Notes: generated from the letters alone by a model not told the origin. 64,000 bases of DNA from Micromonospora sp. BL4 (GCF_003667505.1 NZ_RCVJ01000030.1:1-64000); one strand, 5' to 3'; counted from the first letter of the stretch, positions 16,937 through 27,259 are shown. Translations and numbers: made by a program.

Positions 16937-17048
16937 GACGATTGTTGTGTAGCAAACTGTCGAAGTCAACGGACTGATCGAAGGTTTTCTACGTACTGTT
17001 TGCCGCGTCCGGCGTCGGCACCCCTGGTGAACGGGCGAGGATGGGCCG

Positions 17049-17333
17049 ATGAGCCGCGTTCTTCGGTCCTGGCCGGTGCTGGTGGAGGAGGCGCACCGGG
17101 CAACCCCCTTCGAGATCTTCTTCGGGACGGCCCTCTATCTCGTCGGCCGGTTCCTGTTCCTGCGGCTGACCGTCCGCACCTCGCCGGGTCAGCTCGTCGG
17201 GATCGGTGTGACGCTGCTGCTGGTGCCCGTCGCCGGGTTCGTGCCCGCACAGGTGGCCATGGGCCTGCTCGCCGCCTTCCTCGCCACCCTGGCCCTGTAC
17301 GAGAGGCTGACCCTGACCGCGCTGGTCGACTAG
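17049..17333 (+). CDS. small membrane protein of unknown function
   Basis: A 94-residue protein with three hydrophobic segments (about 22-40, 47-65, 66-85) and a short amphipathic N-terminus (RSWPVLVEEAHRATPFEIFFGTA). I do not recognise the family. GAGG precedes the ATG at 17049 by 9 bases. It is divergent from the cysteine-rich cluster and lies 100 bases ahead of the ABC system in the same direction, so it could be transcribed with it, although a gap with its own ribosome site follows. Confidence 0.6.
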   Translation: MSRVLRSWPVLVEEAHRATPFEIFFGTALYLVGRFLFLRLTVRTSPGQLVGIGVTLLLVPVAGFVPAQVAMGLLAAFLATLALYERLTLTALVD

Positions 17334-17433
17334 CAACGTCGCGTCACCGACCACTGCGGATCGACGAGGATTGTGCCGGGCCCGTCCCGCGTGACAGTGT
17401 GCGGAGACTCGGGGCCGGAGGGGGCGGTTGCAC

Positions 17434-18081
17434 ATGCTGACGATCGATGAGGTGACCGTCGGGTACGGCGACGCGCCACCCGTCCTCCGGGACGTGACGG
17501 TGACGGTCCGCCCGGGTCGGGTGCTGGCGTTGACCGGGTCGTCGGGCGCGGGCAAGACCACCCTGCTCAACGCCATGGCGGGGCTGCTGCGGCCGCGCGA
17601 CGGCGCGGTGACCGTCGAGGGACATCGGCTGCGCGACCGTGATCACGCGGTGGACCACCGGATCGTTCTCATCCCGCAGGACAACGGGCTGGCCCCGATC
17701 CTGACCGCCGCGGAGAACGTGCAGGTGGCCCTCGTCGCCGGCGGCGTGGCACCACCCGAGGCGCGCCGGCAGACCGCCGCGACGCTCGCTCAGCTCGGTC
17801 TCGCCGGCCAGGCCGACCAACTGGTCGAGGAGCTGTCCGGAGGCCAGCAGCAGCGTACGGCCATCGCCCGCGGCCTGGCGCTGCGCGGCGGCGTGCTGCT
17901 GGCCGACGAGGTGACCAGCGAACTGGACGCGGGCAACCGGCAACGGGTGCTGGATCTGCTGCACGACGAGGCCCGGCGGGGCGCGGCCGTCGTGTTCGCC
18001 ACCCACGACGCCGAGGTGGCCGCCTCCTGTGCGGCGGAGCTGCACCTGGTCGACGGGCGGGCGGAGATCGTGCGCGGTTGA
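17434..18081 (+). CDS. ABC transporter ATP-binding protein (LolD/MacB type)
   Basis: A 215-residue ATPase: Walker A GSSGAGKTT, Q-loop in LIPQDNGL, signature LSGGQQQR, Walker B-like VLLADEVT and the switch His in FATHD. Note that Walker B reads ADEVTSELD rather than DEPTSALD, which occurs in LolD/FtsE-like subfamilies that partner FtsX permeases. The ATG at 17434 and a TTG at 17428 are both possible; the GGAGG at 17417-17421 is better spaced for the TTG. The next gene is an FtsX-type permease and the one after is a second ATPase, so this is a permease served by two nucleotide-binding subunits. Confidence 0.88.
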   Translation: MLTIDEVTVGYGDAPPVLRDVTVTVRPGRVLALTGSSGAGKTTLLNAMAGLLRPRDGAVTVEGHRLRDRDHAVDHRIVLIPQDNGLAPILTAAENVQVALVAGGVAPPEARRQTAATLAQLGLAGQADQLVEELSGGQQQRTAIARGLALRGGVLLADEVTSELDAGNRQRVLDLLHDEARRGAAVVFATHDAEVAASCAAELHLVDGRAEIVRG

Positions 18082-18165
18082 GACCCGGCCGGTAGGTAAC
18101 CGGTCCGCATCGATCCGCACACGCGGGGCGGTGGGCGCGTTGGCTGCTCGATAGCGTGACCGTCA

Positions 18166-21100
18166 ATGCTGGCCATCATCGGGGGAGCGCTCGCCGCCCG
18201 CCGGGCACAAGCCCTGGCGGTGCTCCTGCTCGCGGTGCTCGCCAGTGCCGCCGCCGCGGCCGCCCCCAGCTACGTGGCCGCGGCCGGGCGGGCCCTCGCC
18301 AGCGACGAGTTCTCCACCGCCGACCCGGACGAGCTACGGCTGCGGCTCGTCGACCCCACGGAATACCCGGGAATGCCGGGCAACCCGGCCAGAGGCGTGT
18401 TCGGCGTTCAGGTCGAGCGACTCGCGCCGGCCGGGTTCGCTGTCGTCCTCGGCGCGCAGAGCGGCGGCGTCGCCACCGGCCCGGCCGGGCGCATCACCTC
18501 CAACCTGATCTTCCGAACTGGCGTGTGCGAACGGGTCGCCGTTGTCGGCGCCTGCCCCCGGTCCACCGCCAAGGACCAGCTTCCCGAGGTGCTGGTCAGC
18601 ACGAACACCGCTGCGCATCTGGGCGTGGCCGCCGGCGGCGAGTTCACCTTCGGCAAGGTGCCGGTGCGGGTGGCCGGCGTCTACCGCCCGCTGGACGCGA
18701 CCGACCCGTTCTGGCTCGGCGGCGAATACCTTCGGCCACCCGCACCGGGCTCGGCGTCCGCGTCGGCCGTGGGCAGCGCAGCGGACGCCATCTTCACCGC
18801 CGAGTCCGCACCCCTGGCCGACGAACAAGCCATCCTGTATCGATCGACGGCCGACCTGTTCGTTACCGAACAGATGTTGTCCACCCGGTCGGCGCAGGAC
18901 CTGCGGGCCACCGTCGCGGCGGTGACGCGCGACGGGAGCCGCGAGGGTTTCGGTGCCGGCACCGCACTGCCGCGCCTGCTCGATCGCATCACCCTGCAGC
19001 GTGAGCAGCTGGCCGCGGGGGTGACGCTGGGTGCCGGGCTGCTCGTCCTGCTCTGCTGGCTGGTGCTGTTCGTGGCGGTCAGCTCGGCGGCCGACGAGCG
19101 CCGACCGGAACAGGGCCTGCTTCTCCTGCGCGGGGTGCAGCGCCGACGGCTCTGGGCACTGGCGATCGGCGAGCACGCCGTGCCCGTGCTGGTTGCAATT
19201 CCCCTGGGCTGCCTGGGCGGCCTCGCCGCCGCCGACCTGCTCGCCGCGCAGACCCTGCCCGCCCGTGCCGATGTCATGGTGGACGCGACCGTGATCGGCT
19301 ACGCCGCCGTCGGCGCCGCCGGCGCGCTCACCGCGGTGCTGCTGGCCCAGGTGCGGGCCCTGTCCGCACCGGTCGTCGACCTGCTGCGCCGGGTGCCGGC
19401 ACGGATGCGGGGATGGCGGGCGACCGTCGGCGACATCGTCGCGGTGTCCATCGCGGTGGCCGCCGTGGTGCAGTTGCGCTCCGGCGGGTCGCCCTCGGGG
19501 TTGGCCCTGCTGGCACCGCTGGCCGGCGCGCTCGCCGCGGGCGTCCTGCTGGCGCGGGTCGCCATGATCGCCGGAGCGGCGGTGGGGGCGCGGCTGCTCG
19601 CCCGGGGCCGGACGACCATCGGCCTCGCCCTGGTCCAGGTGGCCCGCCAGCCACGCTTCCGGCCACTGATCGCGCTGCTCACCGTGGTTGTGGCGATGCT
19701 CGCCTTCACCGCCGCGACGAGCGAGGTCGCGTCGGCCGCCTACGCGGATCGGGCCACCGTCGAGGTCGGGGCACCCCGCGTGGTCGGCGTCGACGCGATG
19801 TCGCACCGGCACCTGCTGGAGTCCGTCCGGGCCGCCGACCCCGAGGGTCGCTTCGCGATGGCCGCGACGGTGAAGGATGTGGCCACCGGAGCCGGCACAT
19901 CGGTGCTCGCCGTGGACTCCGACCGCCTGGCGATGGTGGCCGCGCCACACCCGTCGTACGGCGTGGCCCTGGCGGACGTCGCGCGAGAGCTCCGCCCGGA
20001 TCCGCCGGGAGCACCGATCCTGCTGCGGGGGCGTCAGCTCACCGTGGCCCTGTCCGCGAGCTACGACGAGGAGGCCTTCGGCGGCAACCGTGTCCGCCTC
20101 TTCGTCTCGGTCGCCAGCAGGGCCGGCACCCGCCGGATCACCGCCCACAAGGACATCAAACCCGACCTGCGGGAATACCGCGTGGAGGTGCCCGAGTGCG
20201 CGCAGGAATGCCGGTTGGTCAACCTCGAGATCGTCGCTCCGGTCACCCCCGGCCCGTTGACGGTTCGCTTCGAGGAGTTGCGCACCGGTGACAGCGACGC
20301 CGAGCGGCTGACCGGTGCGGAGTTGACCGATGTTCGGCGGTGGCGGCAGTCAGACCCGATGGACACGGTGCTCACCACCACGAGTGGCCCGGATGCCGCT
20401 CTGGTTTTCGACGTGGCGGAGGGCCGACGGTCCCGGTCGCTGGGCATCGCCGTCGTCGATGCGCCGTTCCCGTTACCCGGTTGGTCGACTCGGTCCAAGG
20501 CGACGCCCGTGCACGGGATTCATCCGTACGAGGGGATCGACGGCTCGGTGACCCAGGCGTTGATCGAGGGCCTGGCGGACGGGCTGCCCCGACTCGGGCC
20601 ATCCGGCATGATCGTCGACCTGGAGTACGCCGACCGGCTCGCCGTCGCCGGCCAGACCGGTGTCAAGGAGGTCTGGATGACGCCGACCGCGCCGCCGGAC
20701 ATCCTCGATCGGCTGCGGGCCCAGGGCCTGGTCGTCAAGTACGACCGGACGATCACCGGCGTGAGCCAGGACTTCGACCGGCAGGGTGCGGCGCTGGCGT
20801 TGCGATTCAACCTGTTCGCCGCGCTGGCCGGGGTCCTCATCGGAGCGGCCGGCCTGATCGCGGCGGCGGCGGCCGATCAACGCAACCGGGTCGCGATGCT
20901 GGTGGCGCTCCGACGGCAGGGGCTGCGCGCACGAGCCGTCCGCGGCGGCTACGGGTGGCCGGTCGCGGTCGCCACCGTGTCGGCCGGTCTGGCGACCCTG
21001 GTGATCTGGCTCCTCACCCGCGGTGGGCAACGCCTGTTCAGTGACGGCCGGTCGCCGGTCCCGTTGCCCGACTGGCCGGACGTCGGCCGACTGCTGTTGT

Positions 21101-21192
21101 TCGCGGCGCCCACGGTCGCGCTCTTCGCCGTCACCGCGGCGGTGCTCGGCCGGTTCGTCGCCGCCTCGGTTCGTCGCCGGACCGGCCGATGA
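18166..21192 (+). CDS. FtsX-like ABC transporter permease
   Basis: A 1008-residue permease with about ten transmembrane helices and two large extracellular domains. One helix lies at 8-30, then an outside domain to about 285, a block of helices about 285-540, a second outside domain about 540-870 (with a beta-sandwich-like region), and three C-terminal helices. This is the duplicated FtsX/MacB-like arrangement of mechanotransmission ABC transporters, which usually move lipids or peptides out of the membrane rather than across it. Substrate is unknown. It is preceded by an 84-bp gap after the first ATPase and overlaps the second ATPase by 4 bases. Confidence 0.88.
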   Translation: MLAIIGGALAARRAQALAVLLLAVLASAAAAAAPSYVAAAGRALASDEFSTADPDELRLRLVDPTEYPGMPGNPARGVFGVQVERLAPAGFAVVLGAQSGGVATGPAGRITSNLIFRTGVCERVAVVGACPRSTAKDQLPEVLVSTNTAAHLGVAAGGEFTFGKVPVRVAGVYRPLDATDPFWLGGEYLRPPAPGSASASAVGSAADAIFTAESAPLADEQAILYRSTADLFVTEQMLSTRSAQDLRATVAAVTRDGSREGFGAGTALPRLLDRITLQREQLAAGVTLGAGLLVLLCWLVLFVAVSSAADERRPEQGLLLLRGVQRRRLWALAIGEHAVPVLVAIPLGCLGGLAAADLLAAQTLPARADVMVDATVIGYAAVGAAGALTAVLLAQVRALSAPVVDLLRRVPARMRGWRATVGDIVAVSIAVAAVVQLRSGGSPSGLALLAPLAGALAAGVLLARVAMIAGAAVGARLLARGRTTIGLALVQVARQPRFRPLIALLTVVVAMLAFTAATSEVASAAYADRATVEVGAPRVVGVDAMSHRHLLESVRAADPEGRFAMAATVKDVATGAGTSVLAVDSDRLAMVAAPHPSYGVALADVARELRPDPPGAPILLRGRQLTVALSASYDEEAFGGNRVRLFVSVASRAGTRRITAHKDIKPDLREYRVEVPECAQECRLVNLEIVAPVTPGPLTVRFEELRTGDSDAERLTGAELTDVRRWRQSDPMDTVLTTTSGPDAALVFDVAEGRRSRSLGIAVVDAPFPLPGWSTRSKATPVHGIHPYEGIDGSVTQALIEGLADGLPRLGPSGMIVDLEYADRLAVAGQTGVKEVWMTPTAPPDILDRLRAQGLVVKYDRTITGVSQDFDRQGAALALRFNLFAALAGVLIGAAGLIAAAAADQRNRVAMLVALRRQGLRARAVRGGYGWPVAVATVSAGLATLVIWLLTRGGQRLFSDGRSPVPLPDWPDVGRLLLFAAPTVALFAVTAAVLGRFVAASVRRRTGR

Positions 21193-22085
21193 CCGCCGCA
21201 CCGCCCGCGGAGGGCGTACCGGTCACCTGCCACCGGCTGATCCACATCTACTCGACCGGGACCGGGGACGTGGTCGCGCTCTCCGGGGTGGACCTGCAGA
21301 TCGCCGCCGGCGAGATGCTCGCGCTGGTCGGGCCGTCCGGCTCCGGCAAGTCCACCCTGGTCTCCATCCTCGGCGGGCTCATGCGGCCCAGCGCCGGCCG
21401 GGTGTACGTGGGCGAGCACGACCTGTCCCGGCTCTCCCCCGCCGAGCTGGCCGCCCTGCGCGGGCCCACGGTCGGCACGGTGCTCCAGGGCGCCGAGCGC
21501 AACCTGCTGCCGTACGTGTCGCTGTCGCGCAACATCTGGTTGGCCCAGCGGCCGGCGGCGCGGCTCGCCGGGCGTCGGCTGGATCCCCCGGAGGCGATCC
21601 TGGAACTGGTCGGTCTCGCCGGCGCCGGCGCGCGCCGCTCCGGCGACCTGACCCCGGGGGAGCGTCAGCGGGCCGCGCTGGCGCAGGGGCTCGCCGCCGG
21701 GCCCGGCCTGCTCCTGGTCGATGAGCCGACCAGTCAGCTCGACGGCGCCGGGCGCGACGAGGTGCTCTCCGCGCTGGCCACCATCAACTCCGAACGGGGG
21801 ACGACGGTGGTCGTGGTGACCCACGACGGTGACGTCGGCGCCCAGTTGGGCCGAGCCGTCACCATCCGGGACGGTCGGGTGGGCGCCGAGGGCCGCAACG
21901 GCCGGGACTTCGCCGTGGTGGCCGGGGACGGCACGATCCAGCTGCCCCCGGAGACGTTCGCGGCCTTCCCCGCCGGGACGCTCTTCGAGGTCGACCACAC
22001 CGACGAGTCGATCACCCTGCACGCCACGGTGCACCCGTCGACGCCCCGCAACGACGAGGTGGCGAGGGGCAGCGGCCTCACGTGA
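21189..22085 (+). CDS. ABC transporter ATP-binding protein with degenerate signature motif
   Basis: A 298-residue ATPase of the LolD/MacB kind with Walker A GPSGSGKST, Walker B LLLVDEPT and switch His VVTHD. The expected LSGGQ signature reads LTPGERQR and the Q-loop region reads VLQGAERN, so the signature is altered; it may form an asymmetric pair with the first ATPase at 17434. A C-terminal extension of about 70 residues (FAVVAGDGTIQLPPETFAAF) is not part of the usual fold and may be regulatory. ATG 21189 overlaps the permease stop as ATGA. The gene runs into the convergent propeller gene by 8 bases. Confidence 0.85.
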   Translation: MTAAPPAEGVPVTCHRLIHIYSTGTGDVVALSGVDLQIAAGEMLALVGPSGSGKSTLVSILGGLMRPSAGRVYVGEHDLSRLSPAELAALRGPTVGTVLQGAERNLLPYVSLSRNIWLAQRPAARLAGRRLDPPEAILELVGLAGAGARRSGDLTPGERQRAALAQGLAAGPGLLLVDEPTSQLDGAGRDEVLSALATINSERGTTVVVVTHDGDVGAQLGRAVTIRDGRVGAEGRNGRDFAVVAGDGTIQLPPETFAAFPAGTLFEVDHTDESITLHATVHPSTPRNDEVARGSGLT

Positions 22086-23064
22086 GCGGGGACGGGGATT
22101 CGGCGCCGGGCAGCACCAGTTTCGGCGTACCGGACCCGTCGGCCGGGACGGTCCAGACATCGGGCCGGCCGTCGCTCTGGCGCAGCGTGTAGGCCAGCGT
22201 GCCGGCGTCCAGCCAGGCCGCCTGGTCGTCGACGCTGGCCGTCTCCGCCGTCGCGGTCACCCGCATGGTCGCCAGGTCGAGGACCGACAGCCGCCAGCCC
22301 TTCGCCGGGTCGGCGTCGATGGCCTGCTTGAAGGCGATCCGCGTGCCGTCCGGCGACAGCGACGGACATTCGACGTTCTCCTTCACCGTCTCCACCCGGC
22401 GGGCGGCGACGTCACCCCGCACGAGGTACCGCTTTCCGCCCGTGGACATGGTCGCGTAGAAGACGTTGTCGTCGGCGGTGAAGGTGACGCCCCAGTAGTT
22501 GATGTCGGGGTTGCGGTGGGGGCGGCCGTCCCGGGTGACGGCGAACTCCTCGAGTGACAGCACGGCCGCGCCGGTGGTGGTGTCGAGGATTCCGGTGCGC
22601 GTGGAGAACCCGCTGGTGGTGTAGGAGTCGCCGCCGACGAACGTGGTCCAGGAGACCATCCGGCCGGAGGACGAGACCCGCGCCCGGTTGGGCAGGCCCG
22701 GCACGGGCAGAGACCGCGTCGGTCGCAGCGCGGCGTCGAGGACGACGACCTGGTACGTCCAGGGTGTCTCCGGCTTCAGGCAGACGCCGGTGCCGGCCGC
22801 CGCGTACACCCGAAGGCATTCCAGGCCGGACACGGTACGCGGCCCGGCGGGGTCGGCCGCGGCGACGGACGAGACGTGCCGGTCGGTGATCGCCAGCAGG
22901 CGCGGCCCGGGCGTCAGGGTGACCGCCTGGTCCGTGCCGGCGGCGGGCGACGGGGTGCGGTCCCGTTGCGCGGCCGTGGCGGTGTAGGCGGCCGCCACGC
23001 TGCCCAGCAGCACCGCCGAGACGGCCACCACGGCGAGCTTCGTTCGGGTAGACATCGCGGTCAT
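22078..23064 (-). CDS. exported TolB-like beta-propeller protein
   Basis: A 328-residue protein with an N-terminal membrane helix (about 6-28) and a mature region of repeated WD40-like/TolB strands: GRMVSWTTFVGGDSY, CPSLSPDGTRIAFKQAID, LSVLDLATMRV, DVWTVPADGSGTPKL. The SPDGTRIAF block is the clearest TolB repeat. Probably a ligand- or protein-binding propeller at the outer face of the membrane; no enzymatic residues are visible. ATG 23064 overlaps the stop of the upstream MFS gene as ATGA, so the two are translationally coupled and may work together. Confidence 0.78.
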   Translation of the reverse strand: MTAMSTRTKLAVVAVSAVLLGSVAAAYTATAAQRDRTPSPAAGTDQAVTLTPGPRLLAITDRHVSSVAAADPAGPRTVSGLECLRVYAAAGTGVCLKPETPWTYQVVVLDAALRPTRSLPVPGLPNRARVSSSGRMVSWTTFVGGDSYTTSGFSTRTGILDTTTGAAVLSLEEFAVTRDGRPHRNPDINYWGVTFTADDNVFYATMSTGGKRYLVRGDVAARRVETVKENVECPSLSPDGTRIAFKQAIDADPAKGWRLSVLDLATMRVTATAETASVDDQAAWLDAGTLAYTLRQSDGRPDVWTVPADGSGTPKLVLPGAESPSPLT

Positions 23065-24341
23065 CGGGGCACCTTCCGGGTGAACAGGCGGGACGGGGAG
23101 GCCAGCAGGAGCACCGTGGCGACGAGAACGACGGCGACGGCGAGCGCCGCGAGCCGGATCGCGGCCTCCGGTCCCCACGCCTGCCAGGTGAGACCGAACA
23201 GGACCGAGGAGACGAGGTACGCCAGCGCCTGACCGGTCTGCACGAGCGCGATCCCGGTGGTCCGCAGCCGCGGTGGGAGCACCGGCCCGGCGAGCGCGAT
23301 GAGCACGCCGTCGGTGGCCGCGTAGAACGTGCCGTACAGCGCCAGCGTCAGCGCGAGCACCGGCCAGCCGTGGACCGGGCCGGCGAGCAGCAGATACGTC
23401 GCGCCGAGGGCCGCGTAGCCACCCACCACCACCGGCAGCCGGCCGATCCGGTCGGCGAGCACACCGAGGGGAGCGGCGAGGACCAGGTAGGCCAGGCTGG
23501 TGCCCACCGCGAGCAGCGGAAACCACCGCAGGCCGAGGTCCTCGCAGCGCTGGAGCAGCAGGTAGACGAAGCCGTCGCCGATCGTGGCCAGCCCGAGCAG
23601 CGCCGCCGCGAGCAGCAGGCGGCGGGCGGGGCGGCTGCGCAGCAGGCCGAGCGCCTCGCGTACGGAGACCTTCGGGTCGTCCGGGCCGGCCGTCGCCGCG
23701 CCGGGCGGGCGTTCCCGGACGAAGAGCACGAGCACGACGACCGCCAGCGCGGCGACGCAGAAGCTGGTGACGAAGACCGCGTCGTACGACTGCCCGACGG
23801 CCAGCAGGACCGCGAACGCGGCCAGTGGCCCGAGGAACGCGCCGACGCTGTCCATCGCCCGGTGCACACCGAACGCACGACCCAGCGCCTCGGGTGGCGT
23901 GGAGAGCGTGATCAGCGCGTCGCGCGGTGCGCTGCGCAGGCCCTTGCCGAGCCGGTCGACGGCGATGACGGCGCCGATGGCCGGCACCGACCGGCCGGCG
24001 AGCAGCAGGCCGAGCTTGGCGACCGCCGAGAGCGCGTAGCCGACGCCGGCCACCAGCTTGCGCCGGCGGAACCGATCGGCGGCGAAGCCACCGACGACCC
24101 GCAGGAGGGCGCTCGCGCCGGTGTGGACGCCGTCGAGCACGCCGAAGGCCAGTGGGCTGAGTTGCAGACCCAGCACCAGGTAGAGCGGCAGGACGGCGGT
24201 CACCATCTCGGCGGAGACATCGGTGATCAAGCTGACCGTGCCCAGTGCGACGACGTTGCCGCTGACCAGGGCCAGCCCGCGGCGGGGCCGGCCGGAGTCG
24301 GGCGGGTCGGCGTCCGGCCGGGAGACGGTCGACAGGTACAC
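23061..24341 (-). CDS. MFS transporter
   Basis: A 12-helix major facilitator of about 426 residues. The loop 2-3 signature is GGFAADRFRRRKLV and its C-terminal counterpart GVLADRIGRLPVVV is well kept. The central loop DRLGKGLRSAPRDALITLST matches a subgroup of actinobacterial carriers of unknown substrate. The GTG at 24341 is chosen since GAGGAG ends immediately before the ATG at 24347, too close for that codon, but stands 6 bases before the GTG. Coupled to the propeller gene downstream. Confidence 0.82.
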   Translation of the reverse strand: MYLSTVSRPDADPPDSGRPRRGLALVSGNVVALGTVSLITDVSAEMVTAVLPLYLVLGLQLSPLAFGVLDGVHTGASALLRVVGGFAADRFRRRKLVAGVGYALSAVAKLGLLLAGRSVPAIGAVIAVDRLGKGLRSAPRDALITLSTPPEALGRAFGVHRAMDSVGAFLGPLAAFAVLLAVGQSYDAVFVTSFCVAALAVVVLVLFVRERPPGAATAGPDDPKVSVREALGLLRSRPARRLLLAAALLGLATIGDGFVYLLLQRCEDLGLRWFPLLAVGTSLAYLVLAAPLGVLADRIGRLPVVVGGYAALGATYLLLAGPVHGWPVLALTLALYGTFYAATDGVLIALAGPVLPPRLRTTGIALVQTGQALAYLVSSVLFGLTWQAWGPEAAIRLAALAVAVVLVATVLLLASPSRLFTRKVPR

Positions 24342-24564
24342 GAGCATCTCCTCGAATCGGTGGGCTGACGGTCAGCCATCCTGCGGAACGAATCGGACCG
24401 GAGACAAGGGACCGACGGTGGCGAACAGACACGCGGCGGGTGAACTCGGGAAGAACATCGAAAAGTTTCGCTGCACGAGCGTACTGTTCATCTGGCCGTA
24501 GTCCGCCGGTTCGGCGACCTTCCTACGTTCCTTGCGCCTGACACACGCAGAGAAGGGGTCCTGG

Positions 24565-25941
24565 ATGGACATTCGATTGCCTCGCCCGTCGGTGACGCTG
24601 GGGGCGGTCGCGGTGCTCGTCGCCGCCACCGCCGCCGTCGTCGTGACCGGCGCAGGAGCGGCCTCGGCGGCGACCGTGACCTTCACGCCGGTCGCCGACA
24701 CCTACGTCCAGAGCGACACGGCGTCCACCAACTACGGCACGTCCACGCAGATCATCGTCGACAACTCCTCTGTCCGGCGGTCGTTCCTGCGCTTCACCGT
24801 GAGCGGCGTCAGCGGCACGGTGACCACGGCCAAGCTGCGGCTGCGCACCATCAGCGGCAACAGTGGCAGCGACTCCGGTGGCACGTTCCGGAAGATGTCG
24901 AACACGAGCTGGTCGGAGACCGGCACCACGTGGAGCAACCAGCCGGCCGTCGACGGCGCCACGCTCGGCTCGATCGGGGCGGTCGCCGGCAACACCTGGT
25001 ACGAACTGGACGTCCGGGCCGCGGTCACCGGCAACGGCACGTACAGCTTCGGGGTGACCTCCGCCAGTGGCGACGGCGCCTACTACGACTCGCGGGAGAG
25101 CGGAGCCGACGCCCCGCAGCTGGTGATCACGACCGGGACCACGCCGCCGCCCTCCGGCGACCCGGTGCTGGTGGGCGCCGGTGACATCGCCAACTCCGGC
25201 TCCGGCGACACCGCCACGGCGGCGCTGCTCGACGGCATCCCCGGCACGGTCTTCACCACCGGCGACAACGTCTACAGCAACGGCACCGCGGCCGAGTTCA
25301 GCAGCTACTACGCCCCCACCTGGGGCCGGCACAAGGCGCGTACCCGCCCGTCGCCGGGAAACCACGACTACAACACCTCGGGCGCCACCCCCTACTACAA
25401 CTACTTCGGTACGCAGGCCGGCCCGAGCGGCCGCGGCTACTACTCCTACGACCTCGGCAACTGGCACGTCGTGTCGCTGAACTCGAACATCAGCATGTCG
25501 GCCGGCTCCGCCCAGGAGCAGTGGCTGCGCTCCGACCTTGCCGCCAGCAGCAAGCCGTGCACGCTGGCCTACTGGCACCACCCGCTGTTCACGTCGAGCT
25601 CCAACCACGCCCCGTCGACGTCGACGCGTCCGCTGTACCAGGCGCTCTACGACTACAACGCGGACGTGGTCGTCTGGGGGCACAACCACGTGTACGAGCG
25701 GTTCGGCCCGATGAACCCGACCGGTGGCTACGACGCCAGCCGGGGCATGCGCAGCTTCGTCGCCGGGATGGGCGGTGCGGACCACTACGGCTTCGGCACC
25801 ATCCAGCCCAACAGCGAGGCTCGCAACAGCTCGGCGTTCGGGGTCCTGAAGTTCACCCTGCACGCCGGCAGCTACGACTGGCAGTTCGTGCCAGTCGCCG
25901 GGCAGACCTACAACGACAGCGGCACCGGCAACTGCCACTGA
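24565..25941 (+). CDS. secreted DNRLRE-domain metallophosphoesterase
   Basis: A 458-residue exported protein. A signal peptide (about 1-35) is followed by a DNRLRE/CBM96-type beta-sandwich (about 36-200; DTYVQSDTASTNYGTS, SFLRFTV, TWSNQP), a short Pro linker, and a calcineurin-like metallophosphatase domain (about 210-450) with every metal-binding motif: GAGDI, TTGDNVY, PGNHDY, YWHHP and WGHNHVYERF. It should hydrolyse phosphomonoesters or diesters outside the cell, likely for phosphate scavenging. ATG 24565 has AAGGGG upstream; the ATG at 24532 has none. A strong terminator follows. Confidence 0.9.
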   Translation: MDIRLPRPSVTLGAVAVLVAATAAVVVTGAGAASAATVTFTPVADTYVQSDTASTNYGTSTQIIVDNSSVRRSFLRFTVSGVSGTVTTAKLRLRTISGNSGSDSGGTFRKMSNTSWSETGTTWSNQPAVDGATLGSIGAVAGNTWYELDVRAAVTGNGTYSFGVTSASGDGAYYDSRESGADAPQLVITTGTTPPPSGDPVLVGAGDIANSGSGDTATAALLDGIPGTVFTTGDNVYSNGTAAEFSSYYAPTWGRHKARTRPSPGNHDYNTSGATPYYNYFGTQAGPSGRGYYSYDLGNWHVVSLNSNISMSAGSAQEQWLRSDLAASSKPCTLAYWHHPLFTSSSNHAPSTSTRPLYQALYDYNADVVVWGHNHVYERFGPMNPTGGYDASRGMRSFVAGMGGADHYGFGTIQPNSEARNSSAFGVLKFTLHAGSYDWQFVPVAGQTYNDSGTGNCH

Positions 25942-25946
25942 TCCGT

Positions 25947-25982
25947 CGATCCCGCTGCGCTGTTCGCGGCGCAGCGGGATCG
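25947..25982. terminator. bidirectional hairpin terminator
   Basis: Perfect 14-bp arms (25947-25960, 25969-25982) with an 8-nt loop lie between the phosphoesterase gene and the convergent sugar-importer operon. Confidence 0.85.
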
Positions 25983-26012
25983 CCGTCCCCCGGGCCCCCG
26001 GAGGACGTGGCG

Positions 26013-27259
26013 TCAGCGGGTGCCGGCGGCGCGTCGCTTGTTGTAGACGTCGAAGGCCACGGCGACGAGCAGGACGAGCCCCTTCACCACCGACTGGGTC
26101 GACTGGTCGACACCCATCAGCTGCATGCCGTTGCTCATCACCGCCATGATCAGACCACCGACCATCGCGCCCACCACGGTGCCGACGCCGCCGGTGACCG
26201 CCGCGCCGCCGATGAAGGCGGCGGCGATCGCGTCCAGCTCGAACATGTTGCCGGCGGCGGGCTGGGCGCCGTTGGACCGCGACGAGTAGATGACGCCGGC
26301 GACCGCCGCCAGGAAGCCCATGTTGACGAACATCCAGAAGTTGACGGTGCGGACCTTCACCCCGGACAGCGCCGCGGCCGAGAGGTTGCCGCCGATCGCG
26401 TAGACCTGACGGCCGAAGACGGTACGGCGGGTCAGCAGCCCGTAGACCAGGACGAGGACCGCCAGGACGATCAGCACGATCGGAAGGCCACGGGCGTGCG
26501 CCAACTGCCAGGCGAAGTACATGATGACCGCGCCGACCGCGACCACCCGGGCGACGAACAGCGGGAACGACTCCACCGGTTGCTGGTAGCGGATGCGCGC
26601 GACGCGGGTGCGGAAACCGCTCACCGCGTACCCGGCCACGGCGACGGCGCCGATCAGCAGCGTGAAGGCGTCGAAGCCCTGCCCGCCGAGCAGTCCGTTG
26701 AGGAACCCCGCCGCGACGCGCTGATACTCGGCCGGGAACGGCGACAGCGAGATGTTGTCGAGCACCCGCAGGGTGAGACCACGGAACAGCAGCATTCCGG
26801 CCAGGGTCACGATGAAGGCCGGAATGCCGGCGTACGCCACCCAGAAGCCGTGCCAGGCGCCGACCGCGACGCCGACGACGAGCGCGGCCAGGACGCCGAC
26901 CCACCACGGGTAGCCCTGCTGGATCACCAGGACCGCGGAGACGGCTCCGGTCAGCGCGACCACGGACCCCACCGACAGGTCGATGTGCCCGCCGATGATG
27001 AGGATGACCATCCCGATCGCGAGCACCAGGATGTACGAGTACTGCAGGACGATGTTGGTGATGTTTCCGGGGCTCAGCGACACCCCGTCGGTCAGGATCG
27101 CGAAGAGCGCGACGATGACGACCAGGGCGACGTAGATCCCGCTCTGCCGCAGGTTGTTCAGCACCAGGGCCCGCAGGTCGCTCGTCCCGGTGTGCAGGGC
27201 GGCGGCCGGGGCGCTGTCCGGGGGCGTCGGGCGCTCCGTCGACGGGGTCTTGATGCTGG

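Noticed and set aside
16936..16969. Confident promoter for the cysteine-rich cluster
   Set aside because: A TTGACT box exists, but no good -10 lies at 16-18 bases, so I list only the palindrome.
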